A stretch of DNA of 23,236 nt, from NCBI GenBank assembly GCA_040755335.1, contig JBFMAU010000056.1, forward strand, positions 1-23,236, read 5' to 3'. Both the position numbers and the translations under genes were made by a program. The DNA comes from UBA7656 sp040755335. GTDB lineage: Bacteria; Acidobacteriota; Blastocatellia; UBA7656. The notes beneath the pieces were generated by a model. That model saw only the letters and a list, made by a program, of their open reading frames with translations. It was not told the origin of the DNA and made no database searches. Positions 6,964 to 14,266 of the stretch are shown one piece after another. Within the stretch, counting starts at the first letter, position 1; every line of letters starts with the position of its first letter.

Positions 6964-7432
6964 CGCCCTCGCTGATCGCCTCGAACAGGGAGCCCGCGCA
7001 CTTGCCACCCTGGCGAGCGCGCTCACGGATGCGCAGTGGCAAACCCGCGTCCCCGGAGACGGGCGCAAGATAGGCGTCATCGTCTATCACGTCGCTACCG
7101 TTTACCCGCTGGAGATCCAGTTGGCACAGATGGTTGCCGGAGGTAAGCCCGTCGAGGACGTGACCCCGGATGTCGTCAACCTGATGAATGCCGAACACGC
7201 CAAAGAGTACGACGCCGTCACAAAAGAGGAGACGATAGACCTGCTCAGGCGCAACAGCAGAGCAGCAGCAGCAGCAATCCGAGCCTTGAGCGATGATGAA
7301 CTCGATCAGGCCGCTCCGGTGTCCCTCAACTCCAATGCCCCGCTCACCTGCCAGTTCGTACTCGAAGATCATGCCGTGCGGCATAGTTATCACCACCTCG
7401 CCCGCATACGAGCCGCTTTGAAGCCAGTCTGA
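6947..7432 (+). CDS. DinB-family protein
   Basis: The product is 161 aa, the usual DinB size. AAGGAGG lies 7 nt before ATG 6947. DinB proteins are four-helix bundles with a three-histidine metal site. Here His48 (VIVYHVAT) and the pair His142/His146 (EDHAVRHSYHHL) fit the pattern. Related proteins act as thiol-dependent transferases or mycothiol/bacillithiol S-transferase-like enzymes, but the substrate cannot be read from the sequence. Translation may be coupled to the 36-aa ORF that overlaps its start. Converges with the DUF885 gene; paired hairpins lie between. Confidence 0.85.
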   Translation: MGQRSNALADRLEQGARALATLASALTDAQWQTRVPGDGRKIGVIVYHVATVYPLEIQLAQMVAGGKPVEDVTPDVVNLMNAEHAKEYDAVTKEETIDLLRRNSRAAAAAIRALSDDELDQAAPVSLNSNAPLTCQFVLEDHAVRHSYHHLARIRAALKPV

Positions 7433-7438
7433 TGGTCG

Positions 7439-7513
7439 CGACTCAGGCGGTACCCTGAGTCGGACATGGCGGGGACTCGACTAATCCGGACCACACGATC
7501 GAGTCCCCGTCCG
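7439..7513. terminator. Two strong hairpins between convergent genes (likely bidirectional terminator)
   Basis: The first hairpin has arms CGACTCAGG (7439-7447) and CCTGAGTCG (7454-7462) with a 6-nt loop, 7 nt after the DinB stop. The second has arms GGGGACTCGA (7471-7480) and TCGAGTCCCC (7499-7508). It extends with CGGAC (7461-7465) and GTCCG (7509-7513) around a 5-nt bulge. There is no T-tract on either strand. A REP-like palindrome is the alternative. Nothing else is recognised from 7514 to 7667. Confidence 0.5.
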
Positions 7514-7667
7514 ATCATAGCGACGCCGGATGTGCCTGAGAGAAGAAAGCGAACCGCGAAACGGAAGGCGACTACAGATGAATGACCCGGGCAGCATCCC
7601 GGGCGCGTATTGCAACAGGAACGATTGTGAGTTGTCGGCTCTTGCACTTGGAGCGTGCGCTCCCGGA

Positions 7668-9437
7668 TTATTTCGCTCGCTTCTGCCGCGCGATCCAGTC
7701 ATCGATTCTTTTTTCAAGCACATCGAGCGGCAGCGGGCCGTCATCCAGCACCGCGTTGTGAAATTTTCTTATGTCGAATCGCTCGCCAAGCTGCTGTTTG
7801 GCCCGCGCGCGAAGCTCTTTGATCTTCAATTCACCCAGCTTGTATCCGAGAGCCTGAGCGGGCCACACGATATAACGATCTATCTCGACGATGATATCAT
7901 TTTCAGTCTTCGCGGTGTTTTCCTTCATGAAATCAATCGCCTGCTGACGGCTCCATCCCAATGCGTGCATGCCTGTATCGACGACGAGCCTGCACGCGCG
8001 CCACATCTCGTAAGTCAACTGGCCGAACTTCGAAAAAGGATCAGTGTAAAACCCCATATCCGAGCCGAGGCTTTCGGTGTACAAAGCCCAGCCTTCCACA
8101 TAAGCCGTGTATCCGGCATTGCGTCGAAAATCGGGCAGTCCCTTCAACTCCTGCGCGCGCGATATCTGAAGATGATGACCGGGGACGGATTCGTGAAGCG
8201 AAAGAGCTTCCATCTCATACCGGGGCCGCGTTTCGAGCTTGTAGGTGTTGACCCAGTACCAGCCCGGACGCGACCCGTCCGCCGCGCCCTGCTGATAATA
8301 AGCCGTCGTCTGCGCGGGCGCTTCGTAGAGCGGTATCTCGCGCACGCCATAAGTGTTTCGCGGAAGCTCTGCGAAAAAGCGCGGAAGCTCTGCGTCGGCC
8401 CGCTTGCAGATATCGCGATAAGCTGCGACGAGTTCTTCGGGGCGCGTGAAATAAAAACGCGGATCGGTTCTCAGATAAAAAAGAAAATCCTGAAACGATC
8501 CCTTGAAATCGACTCGGCGTATCACAGCCTCCATCTCGCGGCGTATGCGCGCGACTTCGCGCCGTCCCAGGTCGTGAATCTCACGGGCTGAAAGCGAGGT
8601 CGTCGTCTGAAGGCGAATCGAGTGTTGATACCAGGCTTCTCCTTCGGGCAATGACCGGGCGGCTATGTCCGTCCGGCACGCGGGGAGATATTCGTCCTTG
8701 ACGAAGGCTGCAAGTTTTTTCAGCGCCGTCGTAACGGATGAAGCTATCTCTTTGAGCGCCGATTCGCGAAGTCGCGCGCGGCGGGTTTCATCGATATCGG
8801 AAGGGAATTTCTCGAACGCTTTGAAGAGGGGACTCCGCGAAGGGTCGTCGCTGATCTGCCCTTCTATCTGGCCGAGTACGGATCGAAGCGGAAGCGCGGG
8901 AGGAGTCCATTTCGATTCCACGCCGCGCTTCATCAAAGCGATAGTCTGATCTATGTAGCGCGGGAAGGCCGCCATTCGCGCCAGATAGTTTTCATAATCC
9001 TTGAGAGTCGCGAGCGGCATCGCGCCCATCAGTTGAGGGAATTCTATCTGCGCTCCCTGCATTTGATTTATAGGAGCAAGCTCTGAAGGGAATCGCTGGC
9101 CTTCGACGGCCAGAGTCTTGTCGCGCAGAAAAAGATCGTAAGAGATGCGATCCTGTCCTGGGAGAGTCGCGCGATTGATCTTTCGTATCTGACTGAGCAT
9201 TTCGCGCTCGTGCGCTTTGCGCCGCTCTATGGCTTCGACGGAAAGGTCCGTCAGTAGATGGTTGAAGTGATTGTCTCCCACGAGGGTGGCCGATTCGGGG
9301 TACTCCTCCATCCGCCATTGCCAGTCCTGATCGAAAAGCTGGCGGAGACGTTTCGAAGCGGCGCTGGATGTGCGAGTTTGAGACATAACGGTGAAGGCTA
9401 CGAGAAAGACCATAGCGAGGGATGCGATTTTGCGCAA
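7668..9437 (-). CDS. Secreted DUF885-family hydrolase (probable metallopeptidase)
   Basis: The product is 589 aa, the usual DUF885 length. TTG 9437 is chosen because GGAGG (9450-9446) lies 8 nt upstream and the frame then opens with a good signal peptide, LRKIASLAMVFLVAFTVMSQ. The longer frame from 9458 would place the Shine-Dalgarno inside the gene. The family signature LHESVPGHHLQISRA lies at about residues 414-428 (His415, His421/422). It is a HExxPGH zinc-site variant typical of DUF885, which is related to thermolysin-like or M3/M32-like peptidases. A downstream acidic segment (EGWALYTESLG) contains the third-ligand candidate Glu. The substrate is unknown. A TnpB element ends only 24 nt upstream of the Shine-Dalgarno, so the native promoter is now about 1.3 kb away. 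Confidence 0.85.
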   Translation of the reverse strand: MRKIASLAMVFLVAFTVMSQTRTSSAASKRLRQLFDQDWQWRMEEYPESATLVGDNHFNHLLTDLSVEAIERRKAHEREMLSQIRKINRATLPGQDRISYDLFLRDKTLAVEGQRFPSELAPINQMQGAQIEFPQLMGAMPLATLKDYENYLARMAAFPRYIDQTIALMKRGVESKWTPPALPLRSVLGQIEGQISDDPSRSPLFKAFEKFPSDIDETRRARLRESALKEIASSVTTALKKLAAFVKDEYLPACRTDIAARSLPEGEAWYQHSIRLQTTTSLSAREIHDLGRREVARIRREMEAVIRRVDFKGSFQDFLFYLRTDPRFYFTRPEELVAAYRDICKRADAELPRFFAELPRNTYGVREIPLYEAPAQTTAYYQQGAADGSRPGWYWVNTYKLETRPRYEMEALSLHESVPGHHLQISRAQELKGLPDFRRNAGYTAYVEGWALYTESLGSDMGFYTDPFSKFGQLTYEMWRACRLVVDTGMHALGWSRQQAIDFMKENTAKTENDIIVEIDRYIVWPAQALGYKLGELKIKELRARAKQQLGERFDIRKFHNAVLDDGPLPLDVLEKRIDDWIARQKRAK

Positions 9438-9473
9438 TACTGTTTCCTCCATGCTCAAACGAATGGATTGAAG

Positions 9474-9560
9474 GTGACTACTCCGCGCCCTAAAGGGACG
9501 CGGCTTCTATGGTCTGTGCCTGTGGCACCCCAAGAGACTGTAGCCCCAGTCTCAGAATGT
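9474..9560 (-). ncRNA. Probable omega-RNA 3' region of the TnpB element
   Basis: On the minus strand, the end of tnpB and the right end form three stems in a row: 9534-9540/9547-9553 (GAGACTG/CAGTCTC), 9516-9520/9524-9528 (GTGCC/GGCAC) and 9483-9503. This is the position and shape of TnpB omega-RNAs, which overlap the tnpB 3' end. The guide would begin at 9473 and read CTTCAATCCATTCG on the minus strand. The 5' boundary is not defined here. Confidence 0.55.
9483..9503 (-). repeat. Right-end hairpin of the TnpB element
   Basis: The arms are CCGCG/CGCGG with inner CCC/GGG and a TAAA loop that contains the tnpB stop codon. It is identical to 506-526. The flanking 32-nt identity runs 9481-9512 against 504-535. 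Confidence 0.85.
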
Positions 9561-10617
9561 TTATCGCTGCGTTGTGGTCTCGATCTAACCTGAGTCCACA
9601 CACGGAGCATCTATGAAGACGAACGCTCAAATCTTTCTCGACTACCGAGCCGCAGCCGCTACACCGCTGGCTTGTGTTGCGCGGATTGACTTGCACCACA
9701 CACCGCCCAGCGTTTTCAGCTTTGTACGTTGTGAAGAGGACAAGACAGTTCCACGCCGCGTCTGCGATGGACTTGGCAAGCCGAGGGTTCTTGAGCATTC
9801 CGCGAATATTCAGATTTTCAAATACGATTATTCCGAATCTATTAGCCAGCTTTCGGCTTTCCTTGTGGGCAAAGTCCTTGCGCTTGTTGGCTATGCGCTC
9901 GTGTATTCGCGCCACTACTTTTCTTCGCTTCCGACGCTTGAGGCTGCCCTTTTTAGCCGCGCTCAGTTTTCTTTGAGCCTTTGCCAGTTCCTTTTCTTCT
10001 GTTCGGAAGAATCGAGGGTTCTCGATAGCTTCACCATTCGACAGCACAGCAAATTCTTTCAGTCCGCAGTCAATGCCCGTCATCTCTCGTGTGACCGGCA
10101 ACGGCTCAGGCTCGCATTCGACAGCGAAGCAGGCGAACCATTTGCCCGTCGCGGTGCGGGTGATCGTCAGCGTCTTGATTTTGCCTTCGATTGGCCGATG
10201 CAGTTTGATCTTGACGCGCCCAATCTTCGACAGTCTCAGTTTGCCTGCCTCGATAGCAAATCCCGTCTGCGAATAGGTGAAGCTATCGTATCGAGAGCGG
10301 GAACGGAAGCGAGGGAAGCCGGGTTTCTCTCCTGCTTTGACACGGCGAAAGAAGGCGTCAAAGGCTTTGTCCAATCTGAGCAATACTTCCTGCAACACTT
10401 GAGAGTGTACAGTATTCAAATCCGGTCGAATCTCTTTGATGTCGGGCAACTGGACGGCTTGCGTATGATAGTTGATCGCTGTGCGGCTGATGCGGTAAGC
10501 CGAGCGCCGTTCCTGCAATCCAGCATTGTACAACTCACAACAAAGCCCAAGCGTGCGCTCAAGCTTTGTCACCTGCGCTTTGCTTGGGTAGATGCGATAC
10601 TTGTGCGCTTTGAGCAT
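9490..10617 (-). CDS. tnpB: RNA-guided nuclease TnpB (OrfB of IS605 family)
   Basis: The product is 375 aa from ATG 10617, which gives the canonical start MLKAHKYRIYPSKAQ; the frame is open to 10689 but that extension is not TnpB-like. Domains in order: helix-turn-helix/wedge region (1-175), then a RuvC nuclease with Asp183 (GIDCGLKEF), Glu267 (VFENLNIRG) and Asp347 (LDRDHNAAIN). A zinc finger is inserted before the last Asp (Cys319, Cys322, Cys337, Cys340). All catalytic residues are present. TnpB uses the RNA from its own right end to cut DNA next to a TAM, here probably TTTAT, which favours retention of the element after excision. The stop codon lies in the right-end hairpin loop. It may also be able to use the RNA of the miniature element. 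Confidence 0.93.
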   Translation of the reverse strand: MLKAHKYRIYPSKAQVTKLERTLGLCCELYNAGLQERRSAYRISRTAINYHTQAVQLPDIKEIRPDLNTVHSQVLQEVLLRLDKAFDAFFRRVKAGEKPGFPRFRSRSRYDSFTYSQTGFAIEAGKLRLSKIGRVKIKLHRPIEGKIKTLTITRTATGKWFACFAVECEPEPLPVTREMTGIDCGLKEFAVLSNGEAIENPRFFRTEEKELAKAQRKLSAAKKGSLKRRKRRKVVARIHERIANKRKDFAHKESRKLANRFGIIVFENLNIRGMLKNPRLAKSIADAAWNCLVLFTTYKAENAGRCVVQVNPRNTSQRCSGCGSVVEKDLSVRLHRCSVCGLRLDRDHNAAINILRLGLQSLGVPQAQTIEAASL

Positions 10618-10723
10618 CTGTCGTTCTTCCCGTGTGAAGGTATCGCAAAACTTCCATCTCTCACAAGCGGAAGTCATAGCCGTCTTCACCCCGTTGAGGG
10701 GACTCAGACGGCGCGACAGGCAT

Positions 10724-10743
10724 CCTCTGCCTAAAGTCAGAGG
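10724..10743 (-). repeat. Left-end hairpin of the TnpB element
   Basis: Stem CCTCTG/CAGAGG with loop CCTAAAGT, followed after 16 nt by GATAAAC (10760-10766), which holds the TTTAT target on the minus strand. It corresponds to 783-802 with a compensatory base-pair change. Confidence 0.8.
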
Positions 10744-10848
10744 ACTTCTTTCGCAGTTCGATAAACCGACCTGCGCCAGACGATCAATCCCGGAGCGACA
10801 GGCGGTCGATTATTTCGCGCCTGTCGGGCTGTGTTTTTTTGCATACTC

Positions 10849-10877
10849 TTGACTACTTCACATGCGGCTAATAGAAT
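10849..10877 (+). promoter_or_regulatory. Sigma70-like promoter for the TPR/sigma-54 activator
   Basis: TTGACT (10849-10854) and TAGAAT (10872-10877) are spaced by 17 bp. A second candidate -10, TATAAT at 10928-10933, lacks a good -35. Either would give a leader of roughly 50-110 nt before ATG 10989. Confidence 0.5.
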
Positions 10878-10988
10878 CGGGGTTGTTCAAGGGAAACTCA
10901 GCAGTAATAAGTGAGCGGAAGGTCGCATATAATCGTCGATCCTCACCTTGTGCGGGCATCATAACAGCCCTCGGATGGAAGGCCGGAA

Positions 10989-13900
10989 ATGGCAAGCAGA
11001 GAACCTCTCAGCAGCCGGCACGCTCAGGACCCGGTTGCCGCTGGAAAAGCCGCGCTTGAGGAAAGTCGCTTCGAAGAAGCCGCAGATCACTTCAGGTCTG
11101 CCCTGCGCATGGGCGCGCGCACTGCTGAAGAAGAAGCCACTATCCGCTGTCATCTGAGCGAAGCCCTCGAACAGCGCGGGCTTTACAAGGAACAACTCGA
11201 AGCCGTAGCCAAATACGCGCGCTTTTCCGAATACGCCCGCCTGAGCGATCCCGCGCAGATGACCCTGCTCACGCGGCTGGGCTGGAGCTATTCTTTCAAC
11301 AACGATATCCCGCGCGCCATCGCGCTCTTCAATCAGGCCATGCAGATAGCCCGCAAGCTCGACAGCCACGCCGGAATGGGCGCGTGTTACTTCGGGCTTG
11401 GCCGCGCTTACAGAAATCTTTCCGAAGTCCGCATAGCCCGCGATTACTACACCTCCGCGCTTGAGCATTACCGCATAATCGGAAACTGGCGTCAGTTGGC
11501 CGAGTCCTACATCAACATCGGATACATAGCCACATTCGACGGCGACTATCGAAGCGCGCTGCAATCGCTCAAACAGGCGCTCGCGATGATAGGCTATCGC
11601 GAAGAACACAGCCTCTTGGGAAGAGCCTATATGTATCTTGCGGTCACTTACGATCATCTAGGCTCAACCTCCCGCGCGCTGGCCGCATGGGAAAAATGCA
11701 TAGATCATTTCCGTCAGGCCGGTAACGCCTACCTTGTCGCAAGCAATCAGAACAACCTCGCCGATAAATTGATATGGCTGGGGCAGTGGGCGAGGGCCGA
11801 ACAACTGGTCAAATCCGCCATCGAGGTGCTGCGTCACACTTCCATCATCACTTCCTACGGCGGCGCGCTCGACACTCTGGCTCAGCTTTACCTGCTTCAG
11901 GGGAAAATAGAAGAAGCGGATCGATTGCTCGAAGAATGTCTCGAGGTGCTGTCGCCCGTAAAAGCTGGCGAGTGGGGACTGCTCAGCACGCGGATAACCA
12001 TAGGTCGAAGCCACATAGTCAAGGGTCGGGCCGATCTGGCCATAGACCCGCTTGAAGAAGTTATAGAAACCTGCGAGCGCACGGGCGATCATCGCTATAT
12101 CGTAGACGCGAAGCTATGGCTGGCCGAGGCGCTGCTCGCCACAGGTCAGGCCGAGCGGGCGAATGAGTTGGTCGAAAGCGTCTCGTCATTTTTGCGCGAC
12201 TCTCCGACCATGCTGGGCTGGGGTCTGATGATGCGAATGGTAGCGAAGGTCGAAAGCGCACGCGGGCATCTCGCTTCGGCCATTCAATCGCTGGGTCAAA
12301 GCACATCGATATTCGAGCTTAACGGAAACGTCTATGCCTGCGCCGTCAATCGCATCATCTACGCCGGCATGCTTGAGCGACTGGGCCGAGTGCCTGAAGC
12401 GATAAATGAAATCGAATCGGCGAAAGCCTCTTTTGACCGCCTCGGCGCGGCGATAGATTCGCGCACAACCGGTGAGCTTTTGGACAGGATCAAGGAGCGA
12501 TTGCTCGAAGTCAAACCCGAGCCGCCTTCGATCAACGTCAGAGCGCAGGAGGCGGGGGCGACGCTCGATCTGGCTTCGGCCATGGATGGGTTTATCGCTC
12601 AAAGGCTCGTCAGAGCGTCCGTGATGCGCGAGCTTCTGCTTCACGAACTCGCCTCTATAGTTCGATCTCAGGCGGCGAGCCGCGCCGCGTTGATCGTCGA
12701 AATCGGAAGAGAAGAAGACGCATCGGGGCAAAGGGGCGGAATAAGGATCGCCGCATCGGTCGGGCTTTCGGAAAGAGAGCAGAGAGAAGAACTCGAACTG
12801 CTCAAAAGAATCGAGGCTCAGGACTACGCCCGCTATTTCATATATTCTTTCACGGACAATCAGCAGTCGAATTTTCTGCTTCGAATAGTAGAGCCGCGAG
12901 CCGAGAGATTTCTTGAGCGAGCCGTCAACCTCGCTCCCGCGCTTTCGCTCGTCGAGCAGGGACTCGAATCGGAGTTGCTGCGCTCGAAGAGCCGACGCGC
13001 GCAGGTCTTCAACCCCGCGCGGTTTCTGGCCCGCGTCGAATTGCCGGGATTTTTGTGCGCAAGCCGCGCGATGAGCCGTGTGCTTGAGCAGATAGATAAA
13101 ATCCGCTCGTCGGATGTCACCGTGCTTATAACGGGCGAATCAGGCACGGGCAAAGAACTGGTGGCGCGAGCCGTTCACGCGGGAAGCTCGCGTCGATTCA
13201 ATCTCTTTCTTCCCTTCAACTGTTCCGCCGCTCCGCGCGATATGATCGAAAGCCAGTTGTTCGGTTATCGCAAGGGCGCATTCACCGGAGCCATTCAGAG
13301 CAATCCGGGAATAATTCGCTCGGTCGAGCGCGGCACTCTCCTGCTCGACGAGATTGGCGACCTGCCCGTAGATCTTCAGCCCAAGTTGCTGCGCTTCCTT
13401 CAGGAAGGCGAGGTCTTTCCCATAGGCGAGAACCACCCCGTTCACGTCGATGTGAGAGTCATAGCCTCGACCAACGCCGAGCTTGAGCGCGCGGTCGTAG
13501 AGGGCCGCTTCCGCGAAGATCTGTTCCATCGCCTCAACGTCATTCGCATTCAGGTGCCGCCGCTCCGCGAGCGACGCGAAGAGATACCCGCGCTCATCAA
13601 TCATTACCTCACGCTCTATCAAAAGGACTCGGCCAAGCGCGAGATACAGCTTGCCGAAGAGACCGTCGATCTGATGGTCGTTTATGACTGGCCCGGAAAT
13701 GTGCGTCAGCTTTGCAACGAGGTGCGCCGAATAGTCGCCTACAGCGAATCGGGAAGCGTAGTCGAGCCTGACACGCTTTCGGCTGAGATAGTGCGCGCCG
13801 GTCGCGAGATGCAAACGGCTCTCGCATCGCCGAGGGCCGAAGTGACGGGGACGGCTCCGGTCGCAGAAGGAGTGACGCTTGCGCAGGCCGTCGAAGAGAT

Positions 13901-14027
13901 AGAGCGAAGAATGATTCAGGAGGCGCTGCATCGCTCGCGCGGAAACATCGCCCGCGCGGCGAAAGACCTCGGCCTTTCGCGCAAGGGACTGTACCTCAAG
14001 ATGGATCGGTTGAACTTCAGGATATGA
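10989..14027 (+). CDS. TPR / GAF-like / sigma-54 AAA+ activator with Fis-type HTH
   Basis: The product is 1012 aa; ATG 10989 has GGAAGG 6 nt upstream. Residues about 15-460 are TPR-like helical repeats (pairs such as ADHFRSALRMG, YINIGYIATFDGDYRSALQSLKQAL). Residues about 525-650 look like a degenerate GAF-type sensory region. The central AAA+ domain has Walker A GESGTGKE (716-723), the sigma-54-contacting loop GAFTGA (763-768, intact) and Walker B TLLLDE (783-788). The C-terminus (IARAAKDLGLSRKGLYLKMDRL) is a Fis-type DNA-binding helix-turn-helix. It should remodel sigma-54 RNA polymerase at enhancer-dependent promoters. The N-terminus has no receiver domain, so control is probably by protein or ligand binding to TPR/GAF, not by phosphorylation. 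Its targets are not visible here. Confidence 0.92.
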   Translation: MASREPLSSRHAQDPVAAGKAALEESRFEEAADHFRSALRMGARTAEEEATIRCHLSEALEQRGLYKEQLEAVAKYARFSEYARLSDPAQMTLLTRLGWSYSFNNDIPRAIALFNQAMQIARKLDSHAGMGACYFGLGRAYRNLSEVRIARDYYTSALEHYRIIGNWRQLAESYINIGYIATFDGDYRSALQSLKQALAMIGYREEHSLLGRAYMYLAVTYDHLGSTSRALAAWEKCIDHFRQAGNAYLVASNQNNLADKLIWLGQWARAEQLVKSAIEVLRHTSIITSYGGALDTLAQLYLLQGKIEEADRLLEECLEVLSPVKAGEWGLLSTRITIGRSHIVKGRADLAIDPLEEVIETCERTGDHRYIVDAKLWLAEALLATGQAERANELVESVSSFLRDSPTMLGWGLMMRMVAKVESARGHLASAIQSLGQSTSIFELNGNVYACAVNRIIYAGMLERLGRVPEAINEIESAKASFDRLGAAIDSRTTGELLDRIKERLLEVKPEPPSINVRAQEAGATLDLASAMDGFIAQRLVRASVMRELLLHELASIVRSQAASRAALIVEIGREEDASGQRGGIRIAASVGLSEREQREELELLKRIEAQDYARYFIYSFTDNQQSNFLLRIVEPRAERFLERAVNLAPALSLVEQGLESELLRSKSRRAQVFNPARFLARVELPGFLCASRAMSRVLEQIDKIRSSDVTVLITGESGTGKELVARAVHAGSSRRFNLFLPFNCSAAPRDMIESQLFGYRKGAFTGAIQSNPGIIRSVERGTLLLDEIGDLPVDLQPKLLRFLQEGEVFPIGENHPVHVDVRVIASTNAELERAVVEGRFREDLFHRLNVIRIQVPPLRERREEIPALINHYLTLYQKDSAKREIQLAEETVDLMVVYDWPGNVRQLCNEVRRIVAYSESGSVVEPDTLSAEIVRAGREMQTALASPRAEVTGTAPVAEGVTLAQAVEEIERRMIQEALHRSRGNIARAAKDLGLSRKGLYLKMDRLNFRI

Positions 14028-14160
14028 CTGGCGCGTAAAGACTGCCGCATAAAGATTCGATTTCTCAGGCCACTCGCTACCAAGCCTGCTCGTTTTCTCA
14101 ATCCGCCGAACAGTCGAGCCGGGAAGCGCCATCGTCATTATAGCTGCAGGCATGAATTTG

Positions 14161-14253
14161 AAAGTGATCGCGCGGGTGGAATCCGAACATTGCGCGAGAG
14201 TTGTATTTCAATCAGGAAGTAACCGTGCATTAAAAGTAATCGCGCGAGTGGAA
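14161..14253 (+). repeat. Two imperfect 21-nt direct repeats upstream of the PAS gene
   Basis: Positions 14161-14181 and 14233-14253 match at 19 of 21 bases (core ATCGCGCGGGTGGAA against ATCGCGCGAGTGGAA), 72 bp start to start. The second copy ends 13 nt before the PAS start codon and overlaps the expected ribosome-binding region. They may be operator sites or duplication remnants. Confidence 0.5.
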
Positions 14254-14266
14254 AGTTGAAGGTGGG

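Larger units (their letters stand above)
9474..10760 (-). mobile_element. TnpB-only IS605 (IS1341-type) element
   Basis: The element is 1287 bp, with its left end after TTTAT (10765-10761) and its right end at GTCAC (9478-9474). Left-end hairpin 10724-10743 and right-end hairpin 9483-9503 match those of the miniature element at 497-820. It carries an intact tnpB and no Y1 transposase. The ends are set by analogy with the miniature element, whose ends are verified by restored reading frame. It is inserted between the DUF885 gene and its promoter region. Codon content is similar to the host's and the gene is undamaged, which suggests a fairly recent or maintained copy. Confidence 0.85.

Noticed and set aside
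7254..7282. CAG-rich tract
   Set aside because: It encodes the Ala-rich helix of the DinB protein in frame; ordinary codon repetition.
9613..10734. 373-codon plus-strand open frame
   Set aside because: Antisense to the intact tnpB with all catalytic residues; no domain features.
10796..10840. Stem CGACAGGCG/CGCCTGTCG followed by a T-run, terminator-like on the plus strand
   Set aside because: The T-run starts 7 nt after the stem and no plus-strand gene ends upstream, so there is nothing for it to terminate.
13140..14153. 337-codon minus-strand open frame
   Set aside because: Antisense to the conserved AAA+ domain of the sigma-54 activator; no recognisable protein.
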